64,000 nt of DNA from Pelecanus crispus (GCF_030463565.1 NC_134652.1:10381897-10445896), one strand, 5' to 3'; positions 1 through 14,525 are shown, numbered from the stretch's first letter. Numbers and translations: made by a program. Notes: generated by a model not told the origin, from the letters alone.

Positions 1-417
1 TCATAGCACTGACATATGGGACAAACCCACCCATCCTCTTCTCACTTTGGATGCATAAAAGTGACAATATATTAGGTAATCCATTGTCTCTCAGCCTTCC
101 CTTTGCTGCAAGATGTTACAGCTTGATGGAAGAAGGGAATTCTACTTTCTAAGTCACTTTTTTCTTTCTTATCCTCAGTTCCCCCATCTGTAACTGATGA
201 AGCAATTTTAGCCTACTGTAATATGCTGTATGAGCCAGGGATTTTGTTCCTATGGTCAGAAGGTGTCTTCTGATAATGGGATCATGGCTAGCACTATATT
301 CTGGCTGCTGTTCTTCTAAGCCCTAATGACCTCATCTAAATTATAGAAAAATGCCAGTGATTATGTTAATAAATATGACAATCCCAGTGGGTTTTAAATA
401 GCAGTTAACAGCTTTGA

Positions 418-545
418 CAAGCCTGCCTCAAAATTTCCCTGCAAATGAGAAAGTTAACACCTGGCTGGGAAATTTATTAAAATTGCAAATGTTAATTTGC
501 TTCTAGCTTGACTTGGGTCACTCATCTTCTGCAAGAAAATTGCAC
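418..545. promoter_or_regulatory. Candidate conserved non-coding block
   Basis: High-complexity AT-rich stretch (gttaacacctggctgggaaa, then attgcaaatgttaatttgct) with GTTAAC, an octamer-like ATTTGC in reverse, and TAAT cores. No coding signal. Low confidence. Confidence 0.2.
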
Positions 546-1329
546 AGAGAGATTTGACCCAAAACACTGAATTATTGGAAGAATACTTTAATTTCAAGAA
601 TATCTGAATTGGTGTAAATTTTAATGGAAATAATTTTCTTCTTTAGAATACATTGATCAGAGCCTACCTTGATGCTACAGAGTTTTCCAAAGTGGCCTGG
701 TGGATGCCTCCAGGGACTTTACTTATGATCACTGCATGGAAAATTCCTGTTACACAGGGTTTTTTTCCCCTAAGATAACTAGTGCCTCCCCTGGCACTTG
801 CAGGGCCATAGCAAAAAGCACTTGAGAGTACCACCCTTGGTGAAGCAAAGTTGTATTTGACACATAATGATATGTAATTGGAAGTGGAGTTCTCTCTGGG
901 ACAAGAACCTGCAGCCTTAAACTTCCTCCCAAACCACCATGACCATAGGACTGTTTTCTGCATTACTAACACATAACACAAAGATTTCTGTTACCAAATG
1001 GCCAGCGAAAGGGGACTGAAAAGCCTTTCAGCCCTTGGCAAATGAAAGGTGCCACATAATAAGATCTGGATATTAAGTTGGATGGAGTGTCCTTTCTTTG
1101 GCCTGATCCAGTGAGGATATAAATCAGCCACATCTTTGAGTTTCTTAATCTAATTCGGTACCTCAAGCCATGTCTGCTGGGTTCGGGGAGGATCCTGGAG
1201 TCCAATATCTGCAGTTGCCCTCACTTCAGCTCTTGTAACTCCAAGTCGCTGTGGCTCATTAGGGTGACAGACTGGAGTAAGACAGGTGGACTGCGTCTCC
1301 TGGTGAGGTTCTTGCCATCCCTGCTTTCT

Positions 1330-1433
1330 GTCATTCTGTATGAATGACAACAGTGTTTGGCCTGGTACAACTATCTGTGTTGTCATTCTGTATGAATGAC
1401 AACAGAGTTTGGCCTGGCGCAACTATCTGTGTT
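1330..1433 (+). repeat. 52-bp tandem duplication with internal hairpin
   Basis: Two copies of a 52-base unit (1,330-1,381 and 1,382-1,433) start gtcattctgtatgaatgaca and differ at a few positions. Each contains an inverted repeat around a TGTAT loop: 11-bp perfect arms in copy 2 (TGTTGTCATTC / GAATGACAACA) and 8-bp in copy 1. It sits in a locally G+C-richer patch (~1,140-1,600) that I cannot assign to a gene or known repeat. Overlapping open frames on both strands repeat the same peptide because of the duplication and are not convincing genes. Confidence 0.85.
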
Positions 1434-2342
1434 GAATTTCCCCAGCTCACAGCAAGTTCTGCCCTTCCTGGTACATGACCTAATGTGTTCCTGTACCCCA
1501 GGGACACAGATATCATCCCAGCAGATCTGTCCGGATCTCTCTGGCTCTGTCCCTCTGCCGGGTGAGGCTATTTGGGTGCCAAGACTCACAGATCTTCCCT
1601 CTCAGCAGTTGATGGTACTTTGGCATGAAGAGAAAACAAAGTAGGTTAAGCTTGATTTTAATTAAACATTTCCTGCTTTCACAATGAAAGTGGAAAACAC
1701 ATATGGGTGTCTCCTCACTAAGTATGAAGGACAAAACAATGCTTTATAGGAATGGCGCAAATGTTAAACCCTTTGGCACATCTTGTCCAGCTCACTTGCC
1801 TTTGAAGTCAGGCTGGGGTGATTTACTTAAAGTGCTTCCCTCCTGTGCATGTCATAGAGTCCTGTAGATGACAAGGAAAAATGAAGACATCCTTAGAGAG
1901 CATGCAAAAGCACAGTCTTTCAAACAGAAAGGATTCTTCAGAGGGCTAGTCTGTTTTCCCCAATTCCTAGCTCTGTAAGGAATGATGGGGTGTGAAATAT
2001 CATTTAGATTCAGTCTCAGAAAGGGATATGATATTGTCATTTCAGTATGGCTGCAGGGAATTGATTGTTTCCTATAGCTCCATGTGTACAAGTTATAATG
2101 CTTCTGCCTGGGCAACAACCATTCATGCCTGCAAGAGGCCGTTGTTGCCCTGCAGCCTTCCTGCCAATTGCCAGTATCTGGAACTACCTCCACAGGTGCC
2201 TTTCTGGAGAAAGGAGATGATTTGCAGGGAAATACACAGGGGCAGTCAAACAGCAGTCACAGCCTGATTATCTAGATGGGCTACTGACCTGGCTCGATAT
2301 GACACTTTATAGGCTTGCGTATCTCATGGATGCGATAAGGGA

Positions 2343-2358
2343 CACTTACATGTAAGTG
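2343..2358. repeat. 16-bp perfect palindrome
   Basis: CACTTACATGTAAGTG equals its own reverse complement. Isolated in intergenic DNA. Could be a dimeric protein-binding site or chance. Confidence 0.9.
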
Positions 2359-5047
2359 ATGTTTACATTTCCTAGAAGACATGAAGTCAGTGGCTGAATC
2401 TATTGTTGTTTTGGCTTAAGTCCTGTAACTGAACCCAAACTCCTTGGTCATGTGAAGTAATGAATGCTCTGGCGCTAGATTGGAGTGAGTTGGCCTCTTG
2501 AGTGGAGGGATTAACGGGGGGCACTGAAGGTCAGTCAAGGATGTTTTCCTTGGAGTGCTGCCTTCCTCTTTACGTTGTGCAGCCCTTCAGGCAATGAATT
2601 AAAATGAAGAGACTCTGAGGAAGTACACGGAAAACACACTGTTCTCCTGCACAACCCACGATGCTGCACAAGCTGCATGGACGCAACTGGCCCTAACCCC
2701 AGTTGGCTCTGAGAACTCAAGCCCAAACTCCAGCACAGCAACCAAAGGCATGACCATGGAAAGTAGGAGAGGAGGGCTCCCCTGGCCCCTGCCCCTCCTC
2801 CAGGACAGAACCAGCTTTGCCTCTGTCATTCTCACCTGTTCCCCACTTGTTTTTCAAAATCTCTTGTGATGCAGATTCTGTGTCATCCTCAAGCAACCTA
2901 CGGCACTGCTTCCCTACCTTTTCAATCAAAAGATTTTTCCTACTGACTGAATTTCTCATGTTGCAACTGATGCATCAGCTCAGGTGTTCCCAGCCCCACG
3001 TGCAGCAGGCTTAGTCCACCTGCCTTTGCAGACTAGGCTCCCGGCCTGGGCAGCCCAGCATGCTGCTCACCTCTTTTGCAAAGGGACAACATAAAGCTCA
3101 GCTTGTAATTCAGTTTGCCCCCTTTTCTGCAGCTATGTTTGATTATTTCTGCCCTGCTCTAGTCCCTACAGAATTATCTTTTTTCCAATTTTTTTTTTTT
3201 TTCTATTTGCCAAGATATTTTGGTATCTAAACTGTGATTGACTTGCAGCCCCTCTCAGTTTAGTGGCCTCTGCAAATTTAGCAGGTATAGTCTCTCTTGG
3301 TGGAATCGCGAGGTTTGAAATCCTCCATATAGCAAAACTTTGAAACCGGAAGTGAACCTGACATCCAAATTGTCCAGCTCTCCTGGAACCCAAGGGGCAT
3401 TGGCTGAACTTTTTCTTTTAGTAGCCTGCATTAGCATCAAGGAAACTGTGGCCTGACACAAAGCTATTGTTAGAGATGTTTGCACTTTCCTAATAGAACA
3501 TAAGTGTCCTCAGAAAACAAACTTCAGCGAAGCTTTATTAGAGCAGGCTAGTGAAGCTCAGGGAATGGAAAGGCTAGCTAAGGGCTTTCAGGTGTGTGCC
3601 CTTTTTCTTGTCTGCTTGCAGTTTTATTCCAGTGTTAATATTATGATCTTGGCACAGATAAAAACCCCATTTGTGTGGGATCAGGAAGCAATACTTACTA
3701 CCTCATTTTTGGACACTGCTGCAGGGGACAAAAGCGTATTTCTTTCTTACGCGCACAGACAGATGTTTCTGGATAAGGTAGATTATATCCAACTATTAAG
3801 AAAATAACTTCCAAGAAGAATTCCTATCCTTCCTGGTACTAATCTTGATTTTACTCTTTTTTTTTTTTTAATTCAAAAAGGCTATTTACTATTACTTTGA
3901 CAAGGTTTTGTGAGATGTGCAGCCCTGCACTATCAGTCATGAAGAGTTATTGTGACAGCATAAACCATAACGCTATCCATCTAGCCCATCAATCACAATT
4001 CCCAAAACACCCAATGAAAGAAAGCGGTAGTCTGCCACTTCCTGACTGTTTTTACTCAAAATAAGCAGAAGCTAGATGAGAATTTCTTGAGGTCATGCAA
4101 ACTGAGTCAATGCAATCCTGACTCCAAACTTGTTGCTGTTAAGATAGATCTATTGCAATTGCAGATGATGATGACATTATGATGGCATTCATTTCTGTTA
4201 AACAACACACTGCTCTTTCTCTTTTGTTCCCTGGACTGTACTTTCAGGAAGGCAGGTCCAAGGGCAAGGACAAAGACCTGAATTCTCCTACCAGGTTACC
4301 CTAATGCCCTGTGGGTCTCCTTGCCAAGTGGCAGAAGAACTGGACTTGGAATAAAAATTTTCAGAGCTCTGTTGATTTCTGTAGAGTTAGAATAATTTGT
4401 GCCAGCAGAAGTTTTCTCAGGACTCTTAAGAGGAAAGAAACTAGAGGATTACAGGGAAAACTGTCCTGGTATTCATGGAAAAGGCTAATCTTGTGTGTGA
4501 ATATGGTCATGCTTTGGCTAAAGTAATTGCTGGCACTAGAGAGTAGCAGAAGTTAGAGCCTGTCATTAAGAACAATCTGTCCTGGCTCATCTTGCACTGG
4601 TTATCATGAGAGTTGTGGATTATGGCAGATTATGCTGACCCAGTCCCATCTGGCTGGGCTGGCTTGTCAGTGATTTCGGTGGTCTGGGGACAGCACTGGA
4701 GGGATCAGTGCAGGAAGTCCTTTTGCCCTTTTGGAGCAACTTATCTGCACTCTCTCGTGCAGTCTTCTGCAGAAGGCAGCAGCAAGCAGAACAAGGGAGA
4801 AGGCAGAAGATACCTGGTGTCCAAAGACAGACAGGCGCTTATCTATGGTTCATCACTGGTTTTAGTGAGGTCAAGCAGCTGAGACTGTTAGGAGGTCTTG
4901 GGAGGACAAAATGAGAGAAGGGGAACTGTTGCAGTATTTGCTAGAGTAGAGCCCATCCGAGGTCAGAAACCCACTGATGTAACACAAACACAGGCATGGG
5001 TAGCTATAGCTCCAAATTAAGCTGGCAAAACAAAGGGTTAGTAAATG

Positions 5048-5105
5048 TCCTGAGATACCCCAAATCCCATCAGGAGTCAGAGGCAGAGCCAGGAAGAGAA
5101 CTTTT
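5048..5105 (+). repeat. Possible MIR-like core fragment
   Basis: The phrase caggagtcagaggcagagcc, aggaagagaac resembles the MIR core 'cagcaagtcagtggcagagccaggaatagaac'. About 55 bp only. Confidence 0.4.
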
Positions 5106-6420
5106 CCAATGATTGATCGCTTTGTTTATTTTTAAAAATTATTAAAACACTTCCAATTCCACACCCCACAAGTTTCTGGAATTTGATGTAAAGAAAACAT
5201 CTCATTTCAGATTCAAGCATTGTAGGATGTCCTAAGATCTATTTTCTTGAATAAAGTGGAATGAAATTTCTAAATGAAGAGCCATTTCCAACTGGAGCCA
5301 AATGTTCTGGCTGGAGTTGCCAACATGAAAAAAATTTCAGCTTTCACCATTTATTGTGGTTTGTTGTTCATGGATAGTTGAGCACAACTGAGAAAAATTC
5401 ACAAAACGTTTACATTGCTGGCAGGTCTCCTGATGCTCTGCTGAGTCCCACTGTGAGATGCTCCTCCTGCATGTGGCCTGCCAGGATAATTTGCTTAATC
5501 TACCACTCTCCAGTTGTCATCTGCCTTGCCAATATTATTACCAGTGGCCTATATCACTTGACATAGCAGCAGCAGAAGACAGGATCCTCTGTACAGCACC
5601 TTTTTAGACCCGAGGGCTCTAGACACCCAAAGAGGTATCAGTTCTCTGTGCATATTCAGTAGGTATGGTCACAGCGTGAGTTTGGGCTATGCTGTATAGC
5701 CCATGGCAGCCACCTACCCCAGCTGTACTGCAAATGTTGGGTGCTACTGCATAAAAAAGTGCACCACTAGAGCATCTCAGTCAAGTTGCTGTTATAGTTG
5801 AAGCTGATCTGTGGCCAGCTGGAACCTGCAACTCAAGAAACTCCCCAGTTTGCTTGACTGAATCATTCCAGGGGCATCTGCAAGTTGGACTACCCGCAGG
5901 CTGGTTTATCTATGACAGTAATTATTCAGTAGCCAGTGAATCTCTCTTAGATGTCTGAGAAACCTTCAGCTTTCCAATCCCAGGAAAAGAGAGATTAAAC
6001 TCTCAGTAGACCATATCTTCATTAGCAAGTTCATACTGACCTGATTTTTAAAACCATTTTCATAGATTTATTAGTTTAAGAGAACCTTCTTCTTTTTGTC
6101 ACAGAAATATCACCACAGTGCTAACAGAAGCTTATTAAACTGGATAGTTGAGTGGAAAAAAATGTTTAGCAGCTGTTTGCAGATGCATGTGGCTTGACGG
6201 ATATTAAAATGACATAAAACTATCTCATTATTCAGACAAATTTTAAAGCTATTTATAGCTATTAGCTTTTTATCTATTATGTGTTAGGTCTTCATAGCTG
6301 TTTATAGAATCACGTAGTGCACTACAGGGGCACAGGACTTCAGCACCATTGGGAGTTACCATGGTGTTTGCAGGGAACGGAACACGAGGACCTGAATTTT
6401 GGTACTGTTTTCATTTTGCA

Positions 6421-6448
6421 ACACACACGTGCACACACACAAACACAC
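6421..6448 (+). repeat. (CA)n microsatellite, interrupted
   Basis: acacacacgt gcacacacac aaacacac: short imperfect CA repeat. Confidence 0.85.
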
Positions 6449-9400
6449 TTCTGGTGCCAGTTACTTGCTAATACAAAAGAATGAGGCTCCCTGGTGTGCT
6501 TAGAACAGCATCCATTTACATTAGCAGTGAATTTGGACTGTATGATTTATGCTATGCTGCCTCAGGCAAGTATTAGTAAGATATCTGGTGAAGATGGGAA
6601 TGAAGAAACTTACACAACTCACAGCAGCCACAAGAAGATATAACTTAGAGTGCATCAAAGCACGTATGAAGGTTTCAATGACTTTGCTATTGAACGGTGA
6701 TCTTTACATGCTCCTGGGATTTGTGTCATAAAGAACATCAGAAAATTAAGAAACAGAAACCTCCATTTCTGCATAAAGAACACAAAATCTTGAAAATGGG
6801 GAAAACGAGTTAACTCGTATCTCCAAAGTTCAGTCTGCTCTCTGTTCAAGAAGAGGAAACACAGACTTATGCTCTTGAAGTGCTAACACACCTTTTCTTT
6901 TTTTTTTTTTTCTTCCTAATGCAGAAGGAACTCAAACCAGAGTTTAACCTGCAGTGGTGTCTACTGTTGTTTTCCATCTCTGGCCATTTTGGGTAATGAC
7001 ATGGATAAACAGAACTCACTGGAATCTGGGTTTAAGCTCCTGGCTCGTGTTCCCAGGACTATTGCCAACTTAATGAACTTTGCCCCAAGTTCTGTTTGGA
7101 GTTTTCAACCACTGGTTTGACAAAAAGTGAAAAGTATTAATGATCTGATGTTTTAGTGCTTTCCGTCTAAGATGCCAATGTTATGTCCTCAAGCTTCATA
7201 AACAAAGGGTCAGAGTCTTGGTTATAGTCAAGATGCTTTGTGCACAAGTCAGCGTGTCATGCACAGAAACTGCATGAAGATTGCTGCTGTATCCCTTTGA
7301 TTTTGTTCCTGCTTAGCACAGGCTGGTTCACCAGTGCTGTCTTTGAACTGTCAAGAGCTGCTCCATCTTACATTACCTTTCAATGGCAATAAAAGGCCAG
7401 AAGCAATTCAGTTGATGAGTGAGAGGAGGAATACTGGCCATACAGTTCCCATAGAATAGAAACTCTTTTTACTCCTACGCAGCTCGGACACCATCCTTGC
7501 CCTGAAGTGACCTACACCAGGCTGGAGTGTTGTTGCAGAGAGGCTGTGCCTAGCAGTGAGAAACCATGTCTTTGCTCAGGCAAATCTAATCCTTGTTCAC
7601 TGGCCCAATTAAAAAATACATTGAAATTTCTATTAAAACTCACAGGGTTTGGTTAAAAAATTAAGCTCATTATTTCTCAGCTTTCTGGAAAAGATTGTAG
7701 GACTGGTTAAACCAAGGAGTGAGGAATCTTGAGTTTACCTCTCTGAAATGTGCTATATGTGAGCACTCCCAGACACTTGTTTTCATGGGGAATACCCTGG
7801 TAATTTGCCACTTGCTAGAAAAAATTCTCTGTTAACATATTACCAAGAGGTCAAAATCCAGGTTCGTTTCTCTTATAAGTTAACGGTCATGTTAACTTAT
7901 TTTCATTGCCCAGTCAGGTAAGGAGTTAGCTTTCTCCTGAACACTGGTCAGAACTACTTGGGAAACTATTTTTATTCCCAGACACATTCGTTGGATGATA
8001 TTGCTGTAATTCTTAATAATGAAATACTCTCAAAAATTCTGCTGAGACATGTATAACACAGGCAAATCCTGCTATCTGCAATTATAGATAAAGCTAGGAC
8101 AGATGGAGTTAAAGCCTACTAAACATCTGGAAATTGCCATCTTATGGTCCTACCTTCTGAGTCCAAGGAAATAGGACCAGTAATGGTTAGCACTCTATTC
8201 AGACCATTCAAATCAAAGAGGCATGCAGGAATGGCACCACTCTTTCTAGGCAACATTGACCCATTGGCATTACAATAACCCAGACATTTATTTTTTCCTT
8301 TCCTTTAGGGTAAAGATGATTCAAAGATATCCTGATGTGTAAGACATAGCTGAGAGAAGTAATGGGCCTTCTGTGACATATTGTGAGTGGATGCGAGGAA
8401 ATTGGAATATCTAAAATCAGCAAAAGTTGGTGTGACACAAAGCCCATGCTCCCAGCAAGACTTCCAGTTGTTGCGGTCAGCTCTGGGATGGCAATGTCTC
8501 TACAGGGCCCGTGGGGACTGATGCTGTCTGCTGCTGCGGGACACGGCTAGAAAGGGAACTGCTGGGAGTCTGTGATGACAGAACATTGATTTCCTGTTTT
8601 TTTCCCCAGCTTATCTGAACCTCTGGACTCGCTTGTGTGGAGAAGAGGGGGAAAAAAATAGACTTGGCACTTGCTATGGTGTTTTCCCAGCTTTTTTTTT
8701 CAACTGACCTGTGACTATAAAAAAATCCATTTCAGCTTATAATAGCAGAAATGCTATCAGAGAGTTTACAGACAAAAGGAACTGTTTTAGGCGCCATTAT
8801 ATTTAAATGGATTGTTTTCCCTAAAGCAATGCATCCTCTACATTTCCTTCAAGCTACCTCACAGCAGTAAGTGGAGGTGTTTCCCCTCTGTAAAACATGG
8901 AGCAGAGGATGCTGAGATTGCGCTAGCCCTAAATGCCATGTAGCTACCCATCCATCAGTGTGCCAGGTGCTTTTAGTGGAGCACAACTGTACTGTCAGTT
9001 TAGGAAAAGGAGTGCTCACCAGAAACTAGCAAATATTTAGGAAGGTGAAAAGATAAGGAGTTAAATTGGGAACTGGAATAGGACACAATTGCTGACAGAT
9101 ATGAAGAGATACAACAGAGATTTGTAAAGAGGGTTGGTGAGGACTTTGGAACAGGGTCTCTTCTCAGTGTATAAAGATGTTGTGGTCCATATGGCACTAT
9201 ATGTTGTACAGCAAGGTGGACTGCCTGGATGTGCTTGCCTTCTTACTACACAAATGGTAAATGTCCGTCTTCCAGCGCCTTTGCTTCACCTCCCACTTGT
9301 GGTCTTGGTAAGCACCTTGAGAATGGCTTGGAAGATTCTTCGTATTACAAGTCTTCACAGAGCCCAGAAAAATAGAACCACAAGTCCCAGCTGGAGCCTG

Positions 9401-9962
9401 TCCTGGCTAACATAACTCTTCCACCAAATAAAACACAGGGTTTCAAGATTCTTTGTCAATGAGTTCTCTCATCTCCAGTCACACTGTCTTTATTTATACA
9501 GCACTTTATGTAAGCAGAAAAGTGTGTGGTTTCATTAATGATTATGTGGGTAATAAAATTTTCACTAGCACCAAACATCCAAGTCACAATCCTCTTTCAC
9601 AGTTGGTTTCTGCTGGTGGTATCTTAAAGTTGTTTTTCACATAACATTAAGCCTTTAATTTTTTCATGAACAAAAATTATCCAAATCGATGTTTATGTAA
9701 CATCAGCAATTGCAGATCTTTACAAAGGAGTTTTCAAAAGTGCAAAAAGCAGGACTCAGCAGAGACATATGTCATGTAACCTCCAGGTCTACCTACATAG
9801 AGGTCCTGTGCATGCACATATGCTCATACATGTATGTATTTTCCATTCATACAGCACTTACCATCTAATGCTAAACTTTGCATGACTCCATTCTGTTAAC
9901 AAAGAGTTGATTCTTGGCATATATTTAGATTCATCTAACAATGATAAGAATAACTCATAACA

Positions 9963-10200
9963 GTCAGGCCTAGAGAGATTAAGCAAGATTAGCAAAGGAA
10001 TAAGACTTTGAAGTTTGCGTTTCTATGCAGAAAGTGTATAATCCCTGACTCTTCTGCTATAACTCTACATCTGCATCTGCTGCATTTTTATTATTAATTG
10101 TGCAGTGGTGACCATGCAAGATGCTTCTAGGGCACATGAATTAAGAAAAGGTCTGTCCCAAAGAATTTTCTGCCTTAAGTCAGCTTACAAACAGGAGGAG
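9963..10200 (+). repeat. Possible MIR-like fragments
   Basis: At 9,963-10,075: cagtcaggcctagagagatt, aagcaagatt, later aatccctgactcttctgcta. At 10,145-10,195: aggtctgtcccaaagaattt and agtcagcttacaaacagg. Both recall MIR-like blocks ('gaggcctagagaggttaag', 'ctgccccaaagagcttacaat'). They may be two separate decayed copies. Confidence 0.35.
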
Positions 10201-13200
10201 GAGAATGAATTGAATTCAGTTGTCACTCTTAACAAAGCGTAGCTGGCACATGATATCTGGAACCTTTGGTATACTCATTTAAAAAAAAGCAGTCAGCCCC
10301 ACTCCCCAAAAGACCATTTATCTGTCTTCCATGATTGTAGAGAAACTTGAAAACATAATGTATGAAAACAAAACATCCTCAAATATAGTTTTTAAAAATA
10401 CTTTTTGATTTTAAGTCAAATTTTTGACCTGGAGAAAGTTTGAGGGGGAAATGCATCAGGTTTTGACTGTATACTTATGTGCATTATGTGAAATGGAATT
10501 AGTTTTTTTTTGTGAGAGGAGAATACAAGCCTACTTTGGAACATTTTTGTGATTTCTATTGATTTTTTCACAGCAAGACTGTGAATTGTGCAACAGAAAC
10601 TGAATCCTGTCAAGCAGTAGGATATTTGAAAAGAAGCGAGTGTGTTTCTCCTATCCAGTTCTATTTATAAAAATACCCAGCAGCTGGTGAAAAATGAAGT
10701 CTCTGTACCTCACACTGCCCCAGAAGTCATGAACAGCAGCTAAATGCAATCCTGACAGGCCACGGAGATGCTGTGAGCCAGAAGCTGCATCTGTTTGGTT
10801 CCACCCTAGGAAATAGATGAATATGAAGGCAGAGAGGGGGAAACCTCTTCTGGCCCTTTCTTCACTGTTTGTTCCAAAGAAGTGATGGATGAAAACAAAT
10901 TTCCTAAAACTTAAGAGTTTGCAGGTAGTAGAGTGGAAGGACCAATTCCCTACCTTCTAATTGAGGATATTGAGTCTTTTGATTGGTGATACAGTTAGTC
11001 CAGAAAGCTAAATTATTTCCACCCTTGCAACACTGAAACAGAATTAGAACATAATTCAGAAGTCTTAATTAGGATCCCAGGTGGCTGTTGCCCACACAGC
11101 TTCTTCAAACTGGCAAAATTCTTAGAAGAGCACAGAAACACAGAAGGCCCGTGAGGCGTCAGGAAGATGCCTTCAGTCTTTGCCTCACCTCCTCCCACTG
11201 CACAAAAAGAAAGTTAATTTGCAATTTTAGTTTTCATTAGCTAGTCTTTATTTACTACACCTAATCTGTAATTGATGGCATAGATTTTACATTCTGTAAA
11301 GTTAAAATATCACTTATTTCCCTAATAACTGATTTTGTAAAGCTTTACAATGTCACTGCATGTCATTTTAAACATATACAGGATTCCTGAATGCTCCTTC
11401 AAACAGAAATCAGAACATCTGTGTACAGTAACGTGCTATTACACCTATGTTGCACAATAATATTGCAAACATGATGTCTAAACTGCAAGTCACTAGCATT
11501 AAATTAGAACCAAAACCTGATGCCCTTCTCTGATTTTAAAAGGTATTAATATGAGTATGTCAAATTCTCACATGCCTCGCTGAAGTACAGGGCAAAACTT
11601 GTATCCTGCAGGCAGAATATAATAGAGGTCATAATATTGCAGGGAGATATTTCCAACACATTGATTCTTCTTGCAACCTGGGACCCTTTCTGCTGACTTC
11701 TGTGCTCAAACGAGAGCTTGGGAGCTTCTCACGCTGTCGGTCTGTAACTCCCTGGGGTCATATAGCCCAGCGCACGGGCACGACACCCACCGTGTAACTC
11801 AGCTCTTCTGCTGCAACAGGGCGAAGCTGAAGATCCAAGGGCTGGATTCAAACCAGTCTGAGAGGCAGAGTACTGCCCAGGAGTCATAACTCTTTGTTTC
11901 CAGCTTTGAACGTATCTCTTCACGCAGGACTTTAGCCAGGTCTACAGCGAGTCAGGAGGTGCAGTTAGAAGGCTAATTCAATACAAGAAAACCCTCACAA
12001 CTGACACTGTGGCCTTGCTGTATTGTACGGTCCTCGTGCCAAATCCCTAGGTTTTCTTCTCACCTGCTTACCACCACTCAGATAAGCTTTTTATTAACTC
12101 ACCTCAGCTGTAGATCTGACACTGACAACTGCTGTGCCAGCTGCTAAGGTTACAAAAACGTTTTTAATATCTAGAGCTGGCTAATGCACACAGAACTTGC
12201 TGTGCAGCAGTAAAACATCACAGAAGAGTGATATGAAGTCACTTCATTCCCTTATGCCCATATCCCAATTAAAGCTTAAAAAAAGGGCTGTGAATGCATC
12301 ATTAAATATATGTACAAAATGTGTTTGTACTCATCCACTTACGTCATGTGTGTTGAATAGAGAAATTTGCTCTCACCCCTGGTTACCTGGCATCCAGAGT
12401 ACTCACTTTCCATTTTTCATTCGCAACATGGAGACTCCCTTCTCTTTTCTTTAATAGTAGTTGGCTTCACAGTGTTTTTTAGTTACTGTTACTCACAAGT
12501 AAAACCATATGAAGGTACACAGCACAATACTTTCAGTCAACACAAGCTTTTGACAGCCTGTCCCCCAAAAACATTTCTTACTGACTGGGTCATGGTGTCA
12601 TGTCGGATGACTTCTGCTCTTGAAAGGCATAGACATGAAACAACTTCAACGTAGATTTTCACATGCATTTTTGACACATTTAATAGGTGAGAATTCATCA
12701 CCACAAGCTATAATTATGGCCAAAGGTGGGATACAAAGGCTGACTAGACCTGTGTATGGATAAACACCACCACCTCAGGCTATACCAGTCCTGTACAACC
12801 CCAAGACACTAGAGGAAATATCAACTCTCATGGTGAAGCAGTGTCACCTCAGATCGTGCCTCTCCGTGAGACCTTACTGGGAGGCAGAATTAACTTCCTC
12901 GCAACTTTTCTACTACTGAAAGATTAGTATCAAGTCAGACTGACGGCTGTTAAGCTTTGTGATTGAAGGCTCCAGCTTAAGAAAGCACACAAATACACTT
13001 GTATTGTTTTATACACACAAATCCCTAGGAATGAAGAGCTAAATCCTCCTCTTCTCCAGTGTAAACCTTGCACCATCTGAGGTGCCAGAAGTCTGGTTGC
13101 TTCGGATTTGTACTAGACAAAGCAGGATTTGCTCAGTGTTCTTTGTCTGAGATTTATTTCTTTCTCCTGTTTGGTCCATATCTGATGAGAGTTTAATATG

Positions 13201-14480
13201 GTAAACTGAATAACAAGAGAAGAATAGCGGCTGCCCAAACTACTCGAAAACCACCAACTTTCCCACTTCTTTCACCAGCTTACTTACTGTTCCTCGTATG
13301 ATAATATTAATAAGGGCAAACTTCTGCAGATAAGGTTTTAAAAGGCAATCACCTTTAACCAGTTAAAAGAAAATTAATTTATCAAGCAGGCTGACAGACT
13401 AGTCAACCCAAGCAGCTGTGTAATCCTACCAGGGCAAGTTCCCAGCTCTGTGGCAGCACTAGTAATGTTGTATCTGCTGAGTTGATTACATTTTCTGTTA
13501 TGTCAGACTTAGCTAAAGAAGGAAAAGAGAATAGAAATTTATGTTGGCATCTGCCTGCTGCAAAGATCACCAGCAGAGCTTAGGCATTAAGGAGTAGAAA
13601 AGAGTAGAAGATAACCCCAAGTTGATATTACCTGGATTGCTCATTATAATTTAAGAAACACCCCCTCTGTTCTTCTTAATCCTCTCCATAAAAAACCCCT
13701 ACATTGACACATAAAAAGCAACACACCCTTATGGCTACAGATGTTATTCTTCTAGTACTGCATTTTACCCCAGAACAGGAAGGAACCAGAGACTGAAGTT
13801 TTCTTTGGTATTTAAGCAGGCATTTGAATCATAATGGGATTCTCTGTAGATGGCCTTTCTGAGGGCTGCAGCTGAACTTGCTTCTTTAAGGTTCTCTGGA
13901 CACTTCTTTTGGGTGTGGCTATCATTAGATAGTCCTTCTGTTACAAACATCTGAATACCTCCTATATTTTCTGATCCTGCTCAGACAGGGAATTGTTGTC
14001 TTTCTCCTTCAAGGAGAGTTGAGGTGTAGAGGAATGAAGTTACTGCTCTGGATGGCCCAAGAAATCCTGGTAGGGGAGGGAATAGACCCCACAGTTCAGC
14101 ATTCAGTCCTCTGGTCTGGATATTATTGATTTTTCTGGGACAGCATTTTTTTTTCATGGTGTGGCAATGAAATCCAAAAGCAGTCCATCACAAATCAGCT
14201 ACATGACTTGTCTTGGAAAGGAAAACCAGGGTTCTTCTCTTTGATGACTCCGCCATGCATCTAGGTTATTGTCTAGATCTTTTCAACACATGTGCCTCAG
14301 CCTGTGATACTATTTTCAGCCACAGGAATTTTCTTACCTGAAAGAAAAATTACTTTGAAGCTATACAAAATTAAGGCACCTATAACTAGAAGAGACAAGA
14401 CAGAAATAACTTTATTAATATGAGAACCAGATATTCAACTAGGGTTCTAATATTTCAGCCCTCAGCAGAATACATCTTGC

Positions 14481-14525
14481 CTTTAAGAGAGAATTTTACA
14501 TGTTGTCTTTAAGAGAGAATTTACA
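14481..14525 (+). repeat. 26-bp spaced direct repeat
   Basis: ctttaagagagaattttaca at 14,481-14,500 recurs as ctttaagagagaatttaca at 14,507-14,525 (one T fewer), a period of 26 bp. A small local duplication. Confidence 0.85.

Noticed and set aside
11830..11880. B-box-like word on the minus strand (GGTTTGAATCC), possible tRNA or tRNA-derived SINE
   Set aside because: No matching A box at tRNA spacing and no cloverleaf pairing that I could build.
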